Positions 1 to 8,929 of a DNA stretch of 64,000 bases are shown piece after piece. The number at the start of each line of letters is the position of its first letter. Position 1 is the stretch's first letter. Below the pieces are notes generated by a model that was not told where the DNA came from, did no database searches, and was given only the letters and a program-made list of their open reading frames with translations. Origin of the DNA: Paenirhodobacter hankyongi (GTDB taxonomy: Bacteria; Pseudomonadota; Alphaproteobacteria; Rhodobacterales; Rhodobacteraceae). Where the stretch lies: contig NZ_RCHI01000001.1 in the NCBI RefSeq assembly GCF_003664585.1, positions 124,001 to 188,000 of the forward strand, read 5' to 3'. The position numbers and the translations under genes were made by a program.

Positions 1-150
1 GGCCACGGTGATCTGCGCCGCGGTGGTGGACAGATCGCCTGCGGCATGGGCCGCAAGCGCCGCGTTGAGCGCATCGTCCACCGCATCGGCATGAAGCGGC
101 GCGGCGAGCAGGCCGGCAACGAGGAGGGGGGTGGCAAACGTCTGTTTCAT
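1..150 (-). CDS. exported protein of unknown function, N-terminal part only
   Basis: The gene starts at 150 and runs off the left edge, so only its first 50 codons are visible. They begin MKQTFATPLLVAGLLAAPLHA, a typical cleavable signal peptide (short basic start, leucine/alanine core, likely cut after a small residue near 21), followed by DAVDDALNAALAAHAAGDLS, which looks helical. An AGGGAAA ribosome-binding site precedes the ATG. The product should be periplasmic or secreted. The mature part is too short to place in a family. Confidence 0.7.
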   Translation of the reverse strand, partial: MKQTFATPLLVAGLLAAPLHADAVDDALNAALAAHAAGDLSTTAAQITVA

Positions 151-420
151 CGTCGTCTTTCCCTGGGTTCAGTCGGTGGGGCGCGCCCGGGGCGCGCGGG
201 TGAAACTGCGGTCCGTCGCGCCTTCCGCGTGCCGCGGGCCGCGCGGGCGCGGCACGAAAGCGGAAGGGGGCAGGCTCGCGCTCGACCGGCCGGAAACCCG
301 GTGCCGGGCGCCCGGATCTGCTGTCCTGAAGCTGAAATGGCTCATGTCAAAATCCGGTGGGCTGCGAGGCGCACCGGAGCATTGCACATGGAAAATGACG
401 TCAGGTCAATCGCCGAGAGC

Positions 421-442
421 GGGGCGCGGCGAGCCGCGCCCC
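421..442 (-). terminator. GC-rich hairpin after the decarboxylase gene
   Basis: A perfect 9-bp stem, GGGGCGCGG (421-429) with CCGCGCCCC (434-442) and a 4-base CGAG loop, lies 7 bp past the stop codon of the decarboxylase gene. No T tract follows on the minus strand, so it is either a weak intrinsic terminator or a 3'-end stabilising hairpin. The rest of 151-449 holds no coding region that I can support. Confidence 0.5.
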
Positions 443-449
443 GGCCGGC

Positions 450-2756
450 TCAGCCCTGTGCGTCCCCGGCAGCGACGCAATCGGCGTAGTAATGCACCGT
501 GCCATCCGCCTCGGTCTCCTGCACGAGGCCGTGGATGTCGGTCTCGAAGCCCGGGCATTCGCGCGCGAATTCGCGGTTGAACTTGAGGTATTCGACGATG
601 CGCGGGTTGAACACCTCGCCCGGGATCAGCAGCGGGATGCCGGGCGGATAGGGGGTGACGAGCGAGGTGGTGATGCGCCCCTCGAGATCGTCGATCGCCA
701 CCCGCTCGGTGGTGCGGCGCGCGATATGGGCGAAGGCGTCCGAGGGTTTCATCGCCGGGGTCAGGTCGCTCAGATAGATCTCGGTGGTCAGCCGCGCGAC
801 GTCATACTTGGCGTAAAGCGCGTGCACATGGGCGCAGAGGTCGCGCAGGCCCATGTGTTCATAGCGCGGTTGCTTGGCGCAGAACTCGGGCATGATGCGC
901 CACATCGGGTGGTTCTTCTCGTAATCATCCTTGAACTGCTGCAGCGCGGTCAGCAGCGTGTTCCAGCGGCCCTTGGTGATGCCGATGGTGAACATGATGA
1001 AGAAGGAATAGAGCCCGGTCTTTTCCACCACCACGCCATGCTCGGCGAGGTATTTCGTCACGATCGAGGCGGGGATGCCCCAGTCCTCGAAGCGGCCGTC
1101 GAGGTTCAGGCCGGGGGTGATGATCGTCGCCTTGATCGGGTCGAGCATGTTGAACCCCGGCGCCATGTCGCCAAAGCCGTGCCAGCTGTCCTCGCCGTCC
1201 GAGGGGTGCACGCCATCGGCATCGGTGCGGCGCAGCACCCAGTCCTTGGTGCGGCCGATGCCTTCCTCGGCCAGCTCCTCGGGGCCCCAGACCTTGAACC
1301 ACCAGTCGTCGTCGCCGTATTCGTCGTCGACCTTGCGCATCGCGCGGCGGAAATCGAGCGCCTCCATGATGCTCTCCTCCACCAGCGCCTCGCCGCCCGG
1401 CGGCTCCATCATCGCCGCGGCGACGTCGCAGCTCGCGATGATCGAGTATTGCGGGCTGGTCGAGGTGTGCATCAGGTAGGATTCATTGAAGAGATGGCGG
1501 TCGAGCTTGGTCTCTTCGCTGTCTTGCACCAGCACATGGCTCGCCTGGCTGATGCCGGCCAGCAGCTTGTGGATCGACTGCGTCGCATAGACGACCGAGG
1601 CGCGGGTGCGCGGCCGCTTGCGGCCCATCGAGTGATACTGGCCGTAGAACGGGTGGAAGGCGGCATGCGGCAGCCAGGCCTCGTCGAAATGCAGGTTCTC
1701 GACCCAGCCGTCGAGCAGGCCCTTGATGACCTCGGTGTTGTAAAGGACGCCGTCATAGGTCGATTGCGTCAGCGTCATGATCCGCGGCTTCACCCGGTCG
1801 GCGTCATAGTCCTTGAGCAGCGGGTTCGCCCGGATCTTGGCGCGGATCGTCTCGGGCTCGAATTCCGAGCGCTGGATCGGGCCGATGATGCCCCAGTGGT
1901 TGCGCGTGGGCTTCAGAAACACCGGGATCGCGCCGGTCATGATGATCGAGTGCAGGATCGACTTGTGGCAGTTGCGGTCCACCACCACCACATCGCCCGG
2001 CGCCACGGTGTGGTGCCAGACCATCTTGTTCGAGGTCGAGGTGCCGTTCGTCACGAAGAAGCAGTGGTCGGCGTTGAAGATCCGCGCCGCGTTGCGCTCG
2101 GAGGCGCCGATCGCGCCGTTGTGGTCGAGCAGCTGACCGAGTTCCTCGACCGCGTTGCAGACGTCGGCGCGCAGCATGTTCTCGCCGTAGAACTGGTGAT
2201 ACATCTGCCCGATCGGCGATTTCAGGAAGGCGACGCCGCCCGAATGGCCCGGGCAGTGCCACGAATAGGACCCGTCCTCGGCATAGTCGAGCAGGGCACG
2301 GAAGAACGGCGGCTGGATCGCCTCGAGATAGCTTTTCGCCTCGCGGATGATGTGCTTGGCGACGAACTCGGGGGTATCCTCGAACATGTGGATGAAGCCG
2401 TGCAGCTCGCGCAGGATGTCGTTCGGAAGGTGTCGCGCGGTCTTCGTCTCGCCATAGATGTAGATCGGCACCTCGGCGTTCTTCCAGCGCACCTCCTCGA
2501 TGAAGTTGCGCAGGTTCATCACCGCGGGGTCGAGATCGGGGCCGGGGGTGAATTCCTCGTCGTCGATCGACAGCAGGAAGGCCGAGGCGCGCGACTGCTG
2601 CTGGGCGAATTTCGACAGATCGCCATAGCTCGTCACGCCGAGCACCTCGAAGCCCTCGTCCTCGATCGCCTGGGCCAGGGCACGGATGCCGAGGCCCGAG
2701 GAGTTCTCGGAGCGGAAATCCTCGTCGATGATGACGATCGGGAAGCGGAACTTCAT
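450..2756 (-). CDS. Orn/Lys/Arg decarboxylase (PLP fold type I)
   Basis: This 768-residue protein matches the large biodegradative-type basic amino acid decarboxylases, which make a polyamine or diamine plus CO2. An N-terminal response-regulator-like wing domain (about 1-130) precedes the PLP domain. FVTNGTSTSNK lies near 234-244, the aspartate that contacts the PLP nitrogen is in FDEAW (D358), and the Schiff-base lysine is K397 in TQSIHKLL. E. coli relatives are 711-756 residues, so the length fits. Substrate cannot be decided by eye between arginine, lysine and ornithine. The gene is monocistronic, with a GC hairpin downstream and a 395-bp region upstream shared with the divergent dioxygenase. 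Confidence 0.88.
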   Translation of the reverse strand: MKFRFPIVIIDEDFRSENSSGLGIRALAQAIEDEGFEVLGVTSYGDLSKFAQQQSRASAFLLSIDDEEFTPGPDLDPAVMNLRNFIEEVRWKNAEVPIYIYGETKTARHLPNDILRELHGFIHMFEDTPEFVAKHIIREAKSYLEAIQPPFFRALLDYAEDGSYSWHCPGHSGGVAFLKSPIGQMYHQFYGENMLRADVCNAVEELGQLLDHNGAIGASERNAARIFNADHCFFVTNGTSTSNKMVWHHTVAPGDVVVVDRNCHKSILHSIIMTGAIPVFLKPTRNHWGIIGPIQRSEFEPETIRAKIRANPLLKDYDADRVKPRIMTLTQSTYDGVLYNTEVIKGLLDGWVENLHFDEAWLPHAAFHPFYGQYHSMGRKRPRTRASVVYATQSIHKLLAGISQASHVLVQDSEETKLDRHLFNESYLMHTSTSPQYSIIASCDVAAAMMEPPGGEALVEESIMEALDFRRAMRKVDDEYGDDDWWFKVWGPEELAEEGIGRTKDWVLRRTDADGVHPSDGEDSWHGFGDMAPGFNMLDPIKATIITPGLNLDGRFEDWGIPASIVTKYLAEHGVVVEKTGLYSFFIMFTIGITKGRWNTLLTALQQFKDDYEKNHPMWRIMPEFCAKQPRYEHMGLRDLCAHVHALYAKYDVARLTTEIYLSDLTPAMKPSDAFAHIARRTTERVAIDDLEGRITTSLVTPYPPGIPLLIPGEVFNPRIVEYLKFNREFARECPGFETDIHGLVQETEADGTVHYYADCVAAGDAQG

Positions 2757-3151
2757 GCGGCTCTCCTTCGGGGAGCGGGGCCCGGATGTGGAACGGGCCG
2801 GAGATTGCCAGGATGCGCGGGCGGGCTGGTCGCGGGTCCCTTGTTCCTTGCGTTGCGCCCCCCGTCAAGAGCCCTGTGCGCCCCCGCGCGGCAGGGCGCC
2901 GGCGGGGCTGTGACAAGCCCGTGACCGGGGCCGGTGCAGGGCCCGGTTGCGGGGGCGGCCCGCGGTGGAATGCGTCTCGATTATGAACGCATTGGCGATA
3001 GTGCTTCCCGGTTTGCGCCATTTTGTGGATGGAGCGCCTGCACTACCTTCTGGGCAAGCCGGATGAGAGTCCGGGGGGCACGGGGCAGGGCAGGCGGCGC
3101 AGGCGCCGCATCGGCCGCCCGCGTCGCCCGCACCAGATCAGGAGAGTTTCG
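2757..3151. other. 395-bp divergent intergenic region, no gene
   Basis: This lies between the divergent decarboxylase and dioxygenase genes and must carry both promoters. It is mostly very GC-rich. The only AT-richer patch is at about 2985-3030 (around TTATGAACGCATTGGCGATA), which is the best place to look for the dioxygenase promoter and an activator site. No convincing ORF, RNA gene or terminator was seen. Confidence 0.5.
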
Positions 3152-3973
3152 ATGAGCACCGTTCCCACCCTCGACGCCCTGCGCGACAGCCTGCCCCCGA
3201 CCGAGCGGATGCCGCTCGTCTTCCTCGGCCATGGCAGCCCGATGAATGCGATCGAGGACAATGCCTACAGCCGCGCCTGGACCGATCTCGGCCGCAAGCT
3301 GCCGCATCCGAAGGCGATCCTCGTCGTCTCGGCGCATTGGATGACGCGCGGCACGACGCTGGTCGACGTCTCGGCGATGCCGCGCACGATCCATGACTTC
3401 TACGGCTTCCCGCAGGCGCTGTTCGACGCGCAATACCCGGCCCATGGCGCGCCCGATCTGGCGCGCGAGGTGGCGACGCTGCTGGCCAGCCACCATGCCG
3501 AGACCGATGGCACCTGGGGCCTCGATCACGGCGCCTGGACGGTGCTGAAGTTCCTTTACCCCGGGGCGGATGTGCCGGTGTTCCAGGTCTCGGTCGACAT
3601 GTCGCGCGGCCTCGAACATCAGCTCGAGATCGGCCGCACCCTGTCGCAGCTGCGCGACCGCGGCGTGCTGATCCTCGGCTCGGGCAATGTCGTGCACAAC
3701 CTGCGTGCCATGCGCTTCAACGGCCGTCCCGCCGATTTCGCGATCGAGTTCGACACGCTCTTCGCCGACCGTCTGGCCGAGCGTGACTTCGCGGCGCTGG
3801 CTGACCGGCCGAAGCTGGGCAGCCTGCTGCAGATGGCGCATCCTTCGGTTGACCACTACCTGCCCGCGCTGACCATCGCCGGCGCCTCGGACGCGCGCGA
3901 CGATCTGACCTTCATGACCAGCTCGATCGACCTTGGCACGGTGTCGATGCGGTCCTTCGTGTTCCACGCCTGA
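3152..3973 (+). CDS. ygiD: extradiol ring-cleavage dioxygenase, YgiD/DODA family
   Basis: A 273-residue class III (LigB-type) extradiol dioxygenase of the 4,5-DOPA dioxygenase branch. Characteristic pieces are FLGHGSPMNA at the start, VVSAHWM, LDHGAWTVLKFLYP and HPSVDHYLP; the histidines in these motifs are the expected metal ligands. The family uses non-haem Fe(II) or Zn(II) to open catecholic rings, but the natural substrate of bacterial YgiD proteins is mostly unsettled. The ATG at 3152 was chosen over upstream in-frame codons because AGGAG sits 7 bp before it and homology begins there. The next gene follows 10 bp later, so the two form an operon. Confidence 0.85.
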   Translation: MSTVPTLDALRDSLPPTERMPLVFLGHGSPMNAIEDNAYSRAWTDLGRKLPHPKAILVVSAHWMTRGTTLVDVSAMPRTIHDFYGFPQALFDAQYPAHGAPDLAREVATLLASHHAETDGTWGLDHGAWTVLKFLYPGADVPVFQVSVDMSRGLEHQLEIGRTLSQLRDRGVLILGSGNVVHNLRAMRFNGRPADFAIEFDTLFADRLAERDFAALADRPKLGSLLQMAHPSVDHYLPALTIAGASDARDDLTFMTSSIDLGTVSMRSFVFHA

Positions 3974-3983
3974 GGAGGGGGCC

Positions 3984-4949
3984 ATGCTGGTCGACGGAAA
4001 ATGGGTGACGGCCTGGCAGCCGGTGCAGAAGGCCGACGAGAAGGGCCGCTTCGTGCGCCAGGTCTCGAGCTTTCGGAACTGGATCACCCCTGATGGCAGC
4101 GCCGGGCCGACCGGCGAGGGCGGCTTTGCCGCCGAGCCCGGGCGCTATCGGCTTTACGTCGCGCTGATCTGCCCCTGGGCCTCGCGCACGCTGATCGCGC
4201 GCAAGCTCAAGGGGCTCGAGGCGCTGATCCCGGTGACGGTGCTGAACCCGACGCTCTCGGACGAGGGCTGGGCCTTCGGCGGCTATCCGGGCGCCGAGGA
4301 AGACCCGCTCTTCGGGGCGCAGCACCTGCACGAACTCTATACCCAGGCCGATCCGCATTTCACCGGTCGCGCGACGGTGCCGGCGCTGTGGGACATGCAG
4401 CGGGGCGTGATGGTGAACAACGAAAGCGCCGATATCCTGCGCATGTTCGACACCGCCTTCGAGGGGCTGGTGCCCTCGGACCTGCGGCTTTACCCGGCCG
4501 ATCTGGCCGAGGAGATCGACGCGCTCAACGCCCGGATCTATGACCGGCTGAACAACGGCGTCTACAAGGCGGGCTTTGCCGTCACCCAGGCGGCCTATGA
4601 CGAGGCGGTCGCGGGCGTCTTCGAGATGCTCGACGCGCTCGAGGCGCGGCTTGACGGCGACTATCTCTTCGGCGACCGGCTGACCGAGACCGACATCCGC
4701 ACCTTCGTCACGCTGATCCGCTTCGACGCGGCCTATCACGGCCTGTTCAAGACCAACCGCCGCCAGATCGCCGATTATCCGCGGCTGTCGGCCTATCTGG
4801 AGCGGATGCTGCACCTGCCCGGGGTGATCGACACCGTCAACATGGACCACATCACCCGCGGCTATTACTCGATCAAGGCGCTCAATCCGACCCGCATCCG
4901 CCCCGTCGGTCCCGCCCATGTCGAGCGGATGCTTGCCGCGGCGCGCTGA
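3984..4949 (+). CDS. yqjG: glutathionyl-hydroquinone reductase (Xi-class GST)
   Basis: A 321-residue member of the Xi/ECM4-like glutathione transferases. The catalytic cysteine is C63 in LICPWASRT (the CPWA motif). Downstream are the cis-proline segment ATVPALWD, NNESADILRMF and a C-terminal helical domain with DYLFGDRLTETDIR. These enzymes use glutathione to reduce glutathionyl-(hydro)quinones back to hydroquinones. The location in one operon with a ring-cleavage dioxygenase suggests joint handling of quinones or catechols. GGAGG at 3975-3979 is its ribosome-binding site. The stop codon lies in the loop of a hairpin at 4937-4957. Confidence 0.9.
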   Translation: MLVDGKWVTAWQPVQKADEKGRFVRQVSSFRNWITPDGSAGPTGEGGFAAEPGRYRLYVALICPWASRTLIARKLKGLEALIPVTVLNPTLSDEGWAFGGYPGAEEDPLFGAQHLHELYTQADPHFTGRATVPALWDMQRGVMVNNESADILRMFDTAFEGLVPSDLRLYPADLAEEIDALNARIYDRLNNGVYKAGFAVTQAAYDEAVAGVFEMLDALEARLDGDYLFGDRLTETDIRTFVTLIRFDAAYHGLFKTNRRQIADYPRLSAYLERMLHLPGVIDTVNMDHITRGYYSIKALNPTRIRPVGPAHVERMLAAAR

Positions 4950-4957
4950 GCGCCGCG
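4937..4957 (+). terminator. hairpin with the yqjG stop codon in its loop
   Basis: CGCGGCGC (4937-4944) pairs perfectly with GCGCCGCG (4950-4957). The 5-base loop GCTGA carries the yqjG stop codon. No T tract follows. It is a compact 3' end, and similar hairpins occur at four other genes in this window. Confidence 0.5.
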
Positions 4958-5066
4958 TCACATCGGCGTGTAAAGCGGAGGGTGCAGGTGCCTGCGGGGC
5001 CGGGCCGGATTGCGTTGCCCCGGCCCGTTGGCTAGGGTCGGGCCATTCGTCGGAAAGGACCTGCCC

Positions 5067-6782
5067 GTGCCCGCCACCCCCCGTCTGCTGCGCCCCCTCC
5101 TGCTTGCCGCTCTGCTGGGATCGGTCGCCGTGCCGCCGGCCAGTGCGGATGTGGCGGGGCCCTATCTTGCGGCGCGCGCGGCCACCGTCGCCAATGACTA
5201 TGCCGCGGGGCTCAGCTATTACGACCGGCTGCTGGTCTCGATGCCCGAGGACCGCGACGTGCAGGACGGCGCGCTCTTGACCCATGTCGCGATGGCCGAT
5301 TTCGACCGGGCCGGGGCGCTCGCCTCGGTGATGGTGACGCAGAAGGACCCGACGCAGATCGCCACGCTGGTGATGCTGGCGCAGAACGCGAAGAGCGGGG
5401 ACTTCGCCAAGGGGATTGCGCTGCTCGATGGCGGGGCGGATCCCGGCGCGCTCGTGGGCGGGCTCTATCGGGCCTGGGCGCTGGTTGGCGAGGGGCAGAT
5501 GGGCGATGCCGCCAAGGCCTTCGACGCGATGGTGCAAAAGCAGGGGCTCGAGGGCTTCGCCTCCTATCACAAGGCGCTCGCGCTGGCGCTGGTCGGCGAT
5601 TACGAGGGCGCCGAGAAGATCTTCACCGGCACCTATGCCCAGTTGCTGAACGGCACCCGGCGCGGCATCGTCGCGCATGTTCAGGTGCTGTCGCAACTCG
5701 AGCGCGACGCCGAGGCGATCCGCCTGCTCGACACCAGCTTCGGGCAGAATCTTGACCCCGAGCTGGCCGCGCTCCGTGCCCGGCTCGAGAACAAGGAGAC
5801 GCTGCCCTTCACCGTGATCCGCTCGGCCGCCGATGGCGAGGCCGAGGTGTTCTTCTCGGTGGCGCAGGCGATCAACACCGACTCGCCCACGGCCTTTGCG
5901 CTGCTGCACGCGCGACTGGCGAGCTGGCTGCGCCCGGCCGACGGCGACGCGCTGCTGCTGTGCGCCGCGATCCTCGAGGCGCAGAAGCAATACGATCTGG
6001 CGATCGAGACCTATGCCCAGGTGCCGGCGGACAGCCCGATCGCCCATGCCGCCAAGCTTGGTCAAGCCGAGGTGCTGGTGCAGGCCGACCGCGTCGACGA
6101 TGCGATCGGCGTGTTGCAGGAGCTTGCCAAGGCGCATCCCGAGCTGCCCGCGGTCTGGTCGACGCTGGGCGACAACCTGCGCCGCAAGGAACGCTACAAG
6201 GAGGCGGCCGAGGCCTATGACAAGGCAATCGCGCTGATGGGCGAGCCCGAGCCGCGCGACTGGTTCGTCTGGTATGCCCGCGCCATCGCGCAGGAGCGTT
6301 CGGGCCAGTGGGACAAGGCGGAGCCCGGCTTCCGCGAGGCGCTGAAGCTCAGCCCGGAACAGCCCTCGGTGCTGAACTATCTCGGCTATTCCTATGTCGA
6401 GAAGAAGCTCAACCTCGACGAGGCGCTCGACATGATCAAGCGCGCGGTCGCGGCCGAACCCGACCAGGGCTATATCGTCGACAGCCTCGGCTGGGCGCTC
6501 TATCGCCTTGGCCGCTATGACGAGTCGGTGGTGCAGATGGAGAAGGCGGTCGAGCTTGACCCGACCGAGCCGCTGCTGAACGATCACCTCGGCGATGTCT
6601 ACTGGGCCGTCGGGCGCAAGCGCGAGGCGGAGTTCCAGTGGCGCCGGGCGCTGAACCTGGGCCCGGGCGAGGATCTCGACATCGACCGCGTGCGCGAGAA
6701 GCTCGACATCGGGCTGGATGCAGTGCTGAAGGCCGAGGGCGCGCCGCCGCTCCATCCGGCGACGGCCAATGCCGGCGATTGA
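5067..6782 (+). CDS. exported tetratricopeptide-repeat protein
   Basis: A 571-residue protein with a signal peptide (core LLRPLLLAALLGSVAVPPASA, then DVAGP) followed almost entirely by TPR-like helical pairs. The clearest are in the last third, for example AVWSTLGDNLRRKERYKEA, VLNYLGYSYVEKK, YIVDSLGWALYRLGRYDES and LLNDHLGDVYWAVGRKREA. I placed the start at the GTG at 5067 because it gives a clean signal peptide and GGAAAGGA lies just upstream; an ATG at 5010 would bury the signal. TPR arrays bind protein partners, so a periplasmic scaffold or lipoprotein-transport-like role is possible but unproven. The 3' end overlaps ispE by 14 bp. Confidence 0.85.
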   Translation: MPATPRLLRPLLLAALLGSVAVPPASADVAGPYLAARAATVANDYAAGLSYYDRLLVSMPEDRDVQDGALLTHVAMADFDRAGALASVMVTQKDPTQIATLVMLAQNAKSGDFAKGIALLDGGADPGALVGGLYRAWALVGEGQMGDAAKAFDAMVQKQGLEGFASYHKALALALVGDYEGAEKIFTGTYAQLLNGTRRGIVAHVQVLSQLERDAEAIRLLDTSFGQNLDPELAALRARLENKETLPFTVIRSAADGEAEVFFSVAQAINTDSPTAFALLHARLASWLRPADGDALLLCAAILEAQKQYDLAIETYAQVPADSPIAHAAKLGQAEVLVQADRVDDAIGVLQELAKAHPELPAVWSTLGDNLRRKERYKEAAEAYDKAIALMGEPEPRDWFVWYARAIAQERSGQWDKAEPGFREALKLSPEQPSVLNYLGYSYVEKKLNLDEALDMIKRAVAAEPDQGYIVDSLGWALYRLGRYDESVVQMEKAVELDPTEPLLNDHLGDVYWAVGRKREAEFQWRRALNLGPGEDLDIDRVREKLDIGLDAVLKAEGAPPLHPATANAGD

Positions 6783-7632
6783 GGTCTTTGCCCCGGCGAA
6801 GGTGAACCTCGCGCTGCACGTGACCGGGCGGCGCGCCGACGGCTATCATCTGCTCGACAGTCTCGTGGCCTTTGCGCCGGTGGGCGACCGGCTGCGGCTC
6901 GACCCTGCGCCCGCGATGGCGCTGCGGGTGACGGGGCCCGAGGGCGCGGGCGTGCCCGAGGGGCCCGAGAACCTCGTCCTGCGCGCGGCGGCGCTGCTGC
7001 CGGCGGGGCAGGGGGCGGCGATCACGCTTGAAAAGCACCTGCCGCCGGCCTCGGGGATCGGTGGCGGCTCGTCGGATGCCGCGGCCGCGCTGCGCGGGCT
7101 GGCGCTTTTGCGCGGGAGTGCGGTGCCGGGGGCGGGGCTCGAACGGCTGGGGGCGGACGTGCCGATGTGCCTGGTGCCCGCGCCCGCCCGCACGCAAGGG
7201 ATCGGCGAGGAGCTGAGCCCCGTTTCGCTGCCACCACTGCCCGCGCTACTGGTCAATCCGCGGGTGGAGGTGCCGACGCCCGCGGTCTTCCGTGCCCTGG
7301 CCTGCCGCGAGAACCCGCCGCTGCCCGATCTGCCGGCCTTTGCCGATGCGCCGGCCTGCATCGACTGGCTGGCGCAGCTGCGCAACGACCTGCAGGCGCC
7401 GGCGATCGCGACGGCGCCGGTGATTGCCGAGGTGCTCGACCTGCTGGCGGCGCTGCCGGGCTGCCGGCTGGCGCGGATGTCGGGATCGGGGGCCACCTGC
7501 TTTGCGCTCTTCGCGACCCACGCCGAGGCCGAGGTGGCGCAGGCGCAACTGCGGGCGAGGCGGCCGGATTGGTGGAGTGCCTGCGGCCCGCTTGGCGATC
7601 AGACGGCCGCGGCCGCGCCCCGCCGCCTCTAG
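6769..7632 (+). CDS. ispE: 4-(cytidine 5'-diphospho)-2-C-methyl-D-erythritol kinase
   Basis: A 287-residue GHMP kinase that phosphorylates the 2-hydroxyl of CDP-methylerythritol in the MEP (non-mevalonate) isoprenoid pathway in the cytosol. It begins IEVFAPAKVNLALHVTGRR, the IspE N-terminal motif with the catalytic lysine region. The ATP-binding GHMP loop is LPPASGIGGGSSDAAA (about 91-106). A C-terminal RMSGSGATCFALF motif closes the active site. The start overlaps the TPR gene by 14 bp, so the two are probably translated together. The convergent neighbour makes a polyprenyl diphosphate, a later product of the same pathway. Confidence 0.95.
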   Translation: MPAIEVFAPAKVNLALHVTGRRADGYHLLDSLVAFAPVGDRLRLDPAPAMALRVTGPEGAGVPEGPENLVLRAAALLPAGQGAAITLEKHLPPASGIGGGSSDAAAALRGLALLRGSAVPGAGLERLGADVPMCLVPAPARTQGIGEELSPVSLPPLPALLVNPRVEVPTPAVFRALACRENPPLPDLPAFADAPACIDWLAQLRNDLQAPAIATAPVIAEVLDLLAALPGCRLARMSGSGATCFALFATHAEAEVAQAQLRARRPDWWSACGPLGDQTAAAAPRRL

Positions 7633-7651
7633 GCGCGGGACGCAGGGTCGC

Positions 7652-8653
7652 TCATTTCACCCGCGCGACGACGTAATCGGCCAGATCCGACAGCATGTCG
7701 CGCAGCGAATGCGCCGGCAGCGCGTTCAGCGAGGCGCGCGCCCGGTTGCCCCAGGCCAGCGCCTCGTCGCGCGTCGCCTCGAGCGTGCCGTGCAGGTGCA
7801 TCAGCCGCAGCGCCTCTTCAAGGTCGCCCTCGCGCTGGTCACCCTTCTCGATCACCCGCACCCAGAAGGCGCGTTCGGCGTCCGAGGCCGCCGCCACCGC
7901 CTTGATCACCGGCAGCGTCAGCTTGCGCTCGCGGAAATCGTCGCCGGTGTTCTTGCCGATCTGCGCCGAGGCCCCGCCGTAATCGAGCAGGTCGTCCGCC
8001 ATCTGGAAGGCGATGCCGAGCGCGTCGCCATAATCATGCAGCGCCCGCACCGCGTTCTCGTGCGCGCCGGCCAGCACGCCGCCGACCTCGGTCGCCGCCG
8101 AGAACAGCGCCGCGGTCTTGCCACGGATCACCTTGAGATAGGTCGCGGGCGTGGTCGCCAGATCCTGCGCCGCGGTCAGCTGCAGCACCTCGCCCTCGGC
8201 GATCACCGCCGAGGCATTGGCGAGGATGTTCAGCACCCGCATGTTGTTCGCCTCGGTCATCAGCTGGAAGCTGCGCGCGAAGAGATAATCGCCCACCAGA
8301 ACCGAGGACTTGTTGTCCCACAGCAGGTTGGCCGTCGGCCGGCCGCGGCGCTGCTTGCTTTCGTCGACGACGTCGTCATGCAGCAGCGTGGCGGTGTGGA
8401 TGAATTCGACCGTCGCGGCGAGGTGGACGTGATAGGGCCCCTCATAGCCGCAGACCTTGGCCGCGGCGAGGGTCAGCATCGGCCGCAGCCGCTTGCCCCC
8501 GGCCTCGATCAGATGGGCCGTCACCTCGGGGATGCGCGGCGCGTGTTCCGAGCTCATCCGGTCGCGGATCAGCACGTTCACCGCCTCCATCTCGGCGGCC
8601 AGCGCCTGCGCCAGGCGGTCGTGCGGCTTCGTGGCCTTGTCGTCCAGGCTCAT
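7652..8653 (-). CDS. ispB: polyprenyl diphosphate synthase (ubiquinone side chain)
   Basis: A 333-residue all-trans long-chain prenyl diphosphate synthase. The first aspartate-rich motif is LLHDDVVDE (DDVVD at 93-97) and the second is ADDLLD (219-223); GGKRLRP (52-58) binds isopentenyl diphosphate. It elongates farnesyl or geranyl diphosphate with IPP units to make the quinone tail. Rhodobacteraceae use ubiquinone-10, so decaprenyl (DdsA) is more likely than the octaprenyl product of E. coli IspB, but chain length is not readable by eye. I chose the ATG at 8653 (AGGAAG upstream) over a longer in-frame start. The gene is divergent from the DUF2007 gene. Confidence 0.92.
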   Translation of the reverse strand: MSLDDKATKPHDRLAQALAAEMEAVNVLIRDRMSSEHAPRIPEVTAHLIEAGGKRLRPMLTLAAAKVCGYEGPYHVHLAATVEFIHTATLLHDDVVDESKQRRGRPTANLLWDNKSSVLVGDYLFARSFQLMTEANNMRVLNILANASAVIAEGEVLQLTAAQDLATTPATYLKVIRGKTAALFSAATEVGGVLAGAHENAVRALHDYGDALGIAFQMADDLLDYGGASAQIGKNTGDDFRERKLTLPVIKAVAAASDAERAFWVRVIEKGDQREGDLEEALRLMHLHGTLEATRDEALAWGNRARASLNALPAHSLRDMLSDLADYVVARVK

Positions 8654-8716
8654 TCTTCTTCCTTCCCGCTTCCCCTCGTCTCGACAGGGCGTCACACTGC
8701 CCCTAAGTGAGGGAAC

Positions 8717-8929
8717 ATGAAAGAGCTTCTGCGCACCACGGACCCGGTGAAACTTGCCCTGGCGACGGCCCTTCTCGAGGGCGAGGGTATAACGGCCTTT
8801 CAGATGGACGTCCATATGAGCGTGCTCGAGGGCAGCCTTGGAATTCTGCCGCGCCGGCTGATGGTGGCAGAGCGCGACGCCTTCATGGCGCGGGCGATTC
8901 TGGCCGACAACCGGATCGGCTCCGACTGA
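8717..8929 (+). CDS. DUF2007-type small protein
   Basis: A 70-residue protein starting MKELLRTTDPVKLALATALLEGEGITAFQ, with the DUF2007 (putative signal-transducing) layout: a beta-alpha start, a variable middle and the ILPRRLMVAERDAFMARAIL C-terminal part. No catalytic residues are obvious. Its stop codon overlaps the start of the methyltransferase by one base (TGATG), so the two are translationally coupled. Molecular function is unknown; in this context it could modulate the methyltransferase. Confidence 0.8.
   Translation: MKELLRTTDPVKLALATALLEGEGITAFQMDVHMSVLEGSLGILPRRLMVAERDAFMARAILADNRIGSD

Noticed and set aside
492-2924. Plus-strand 810-codon open frame opposite the decarboxylase gene
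   Set aside because: It lacks a recognisable protein pattern and runs opposite a gene with clear PLP motifs. Long antisense frames are expected in high-GC DNA with strong third-position bias.
2985-3030. Possible LysR-type site (TAT...ATA) before the dioxygenase operon
   Set aside because: The arms are only three bases, no LysR gene is adjacent, and no promoter hexamers are at proper distance.
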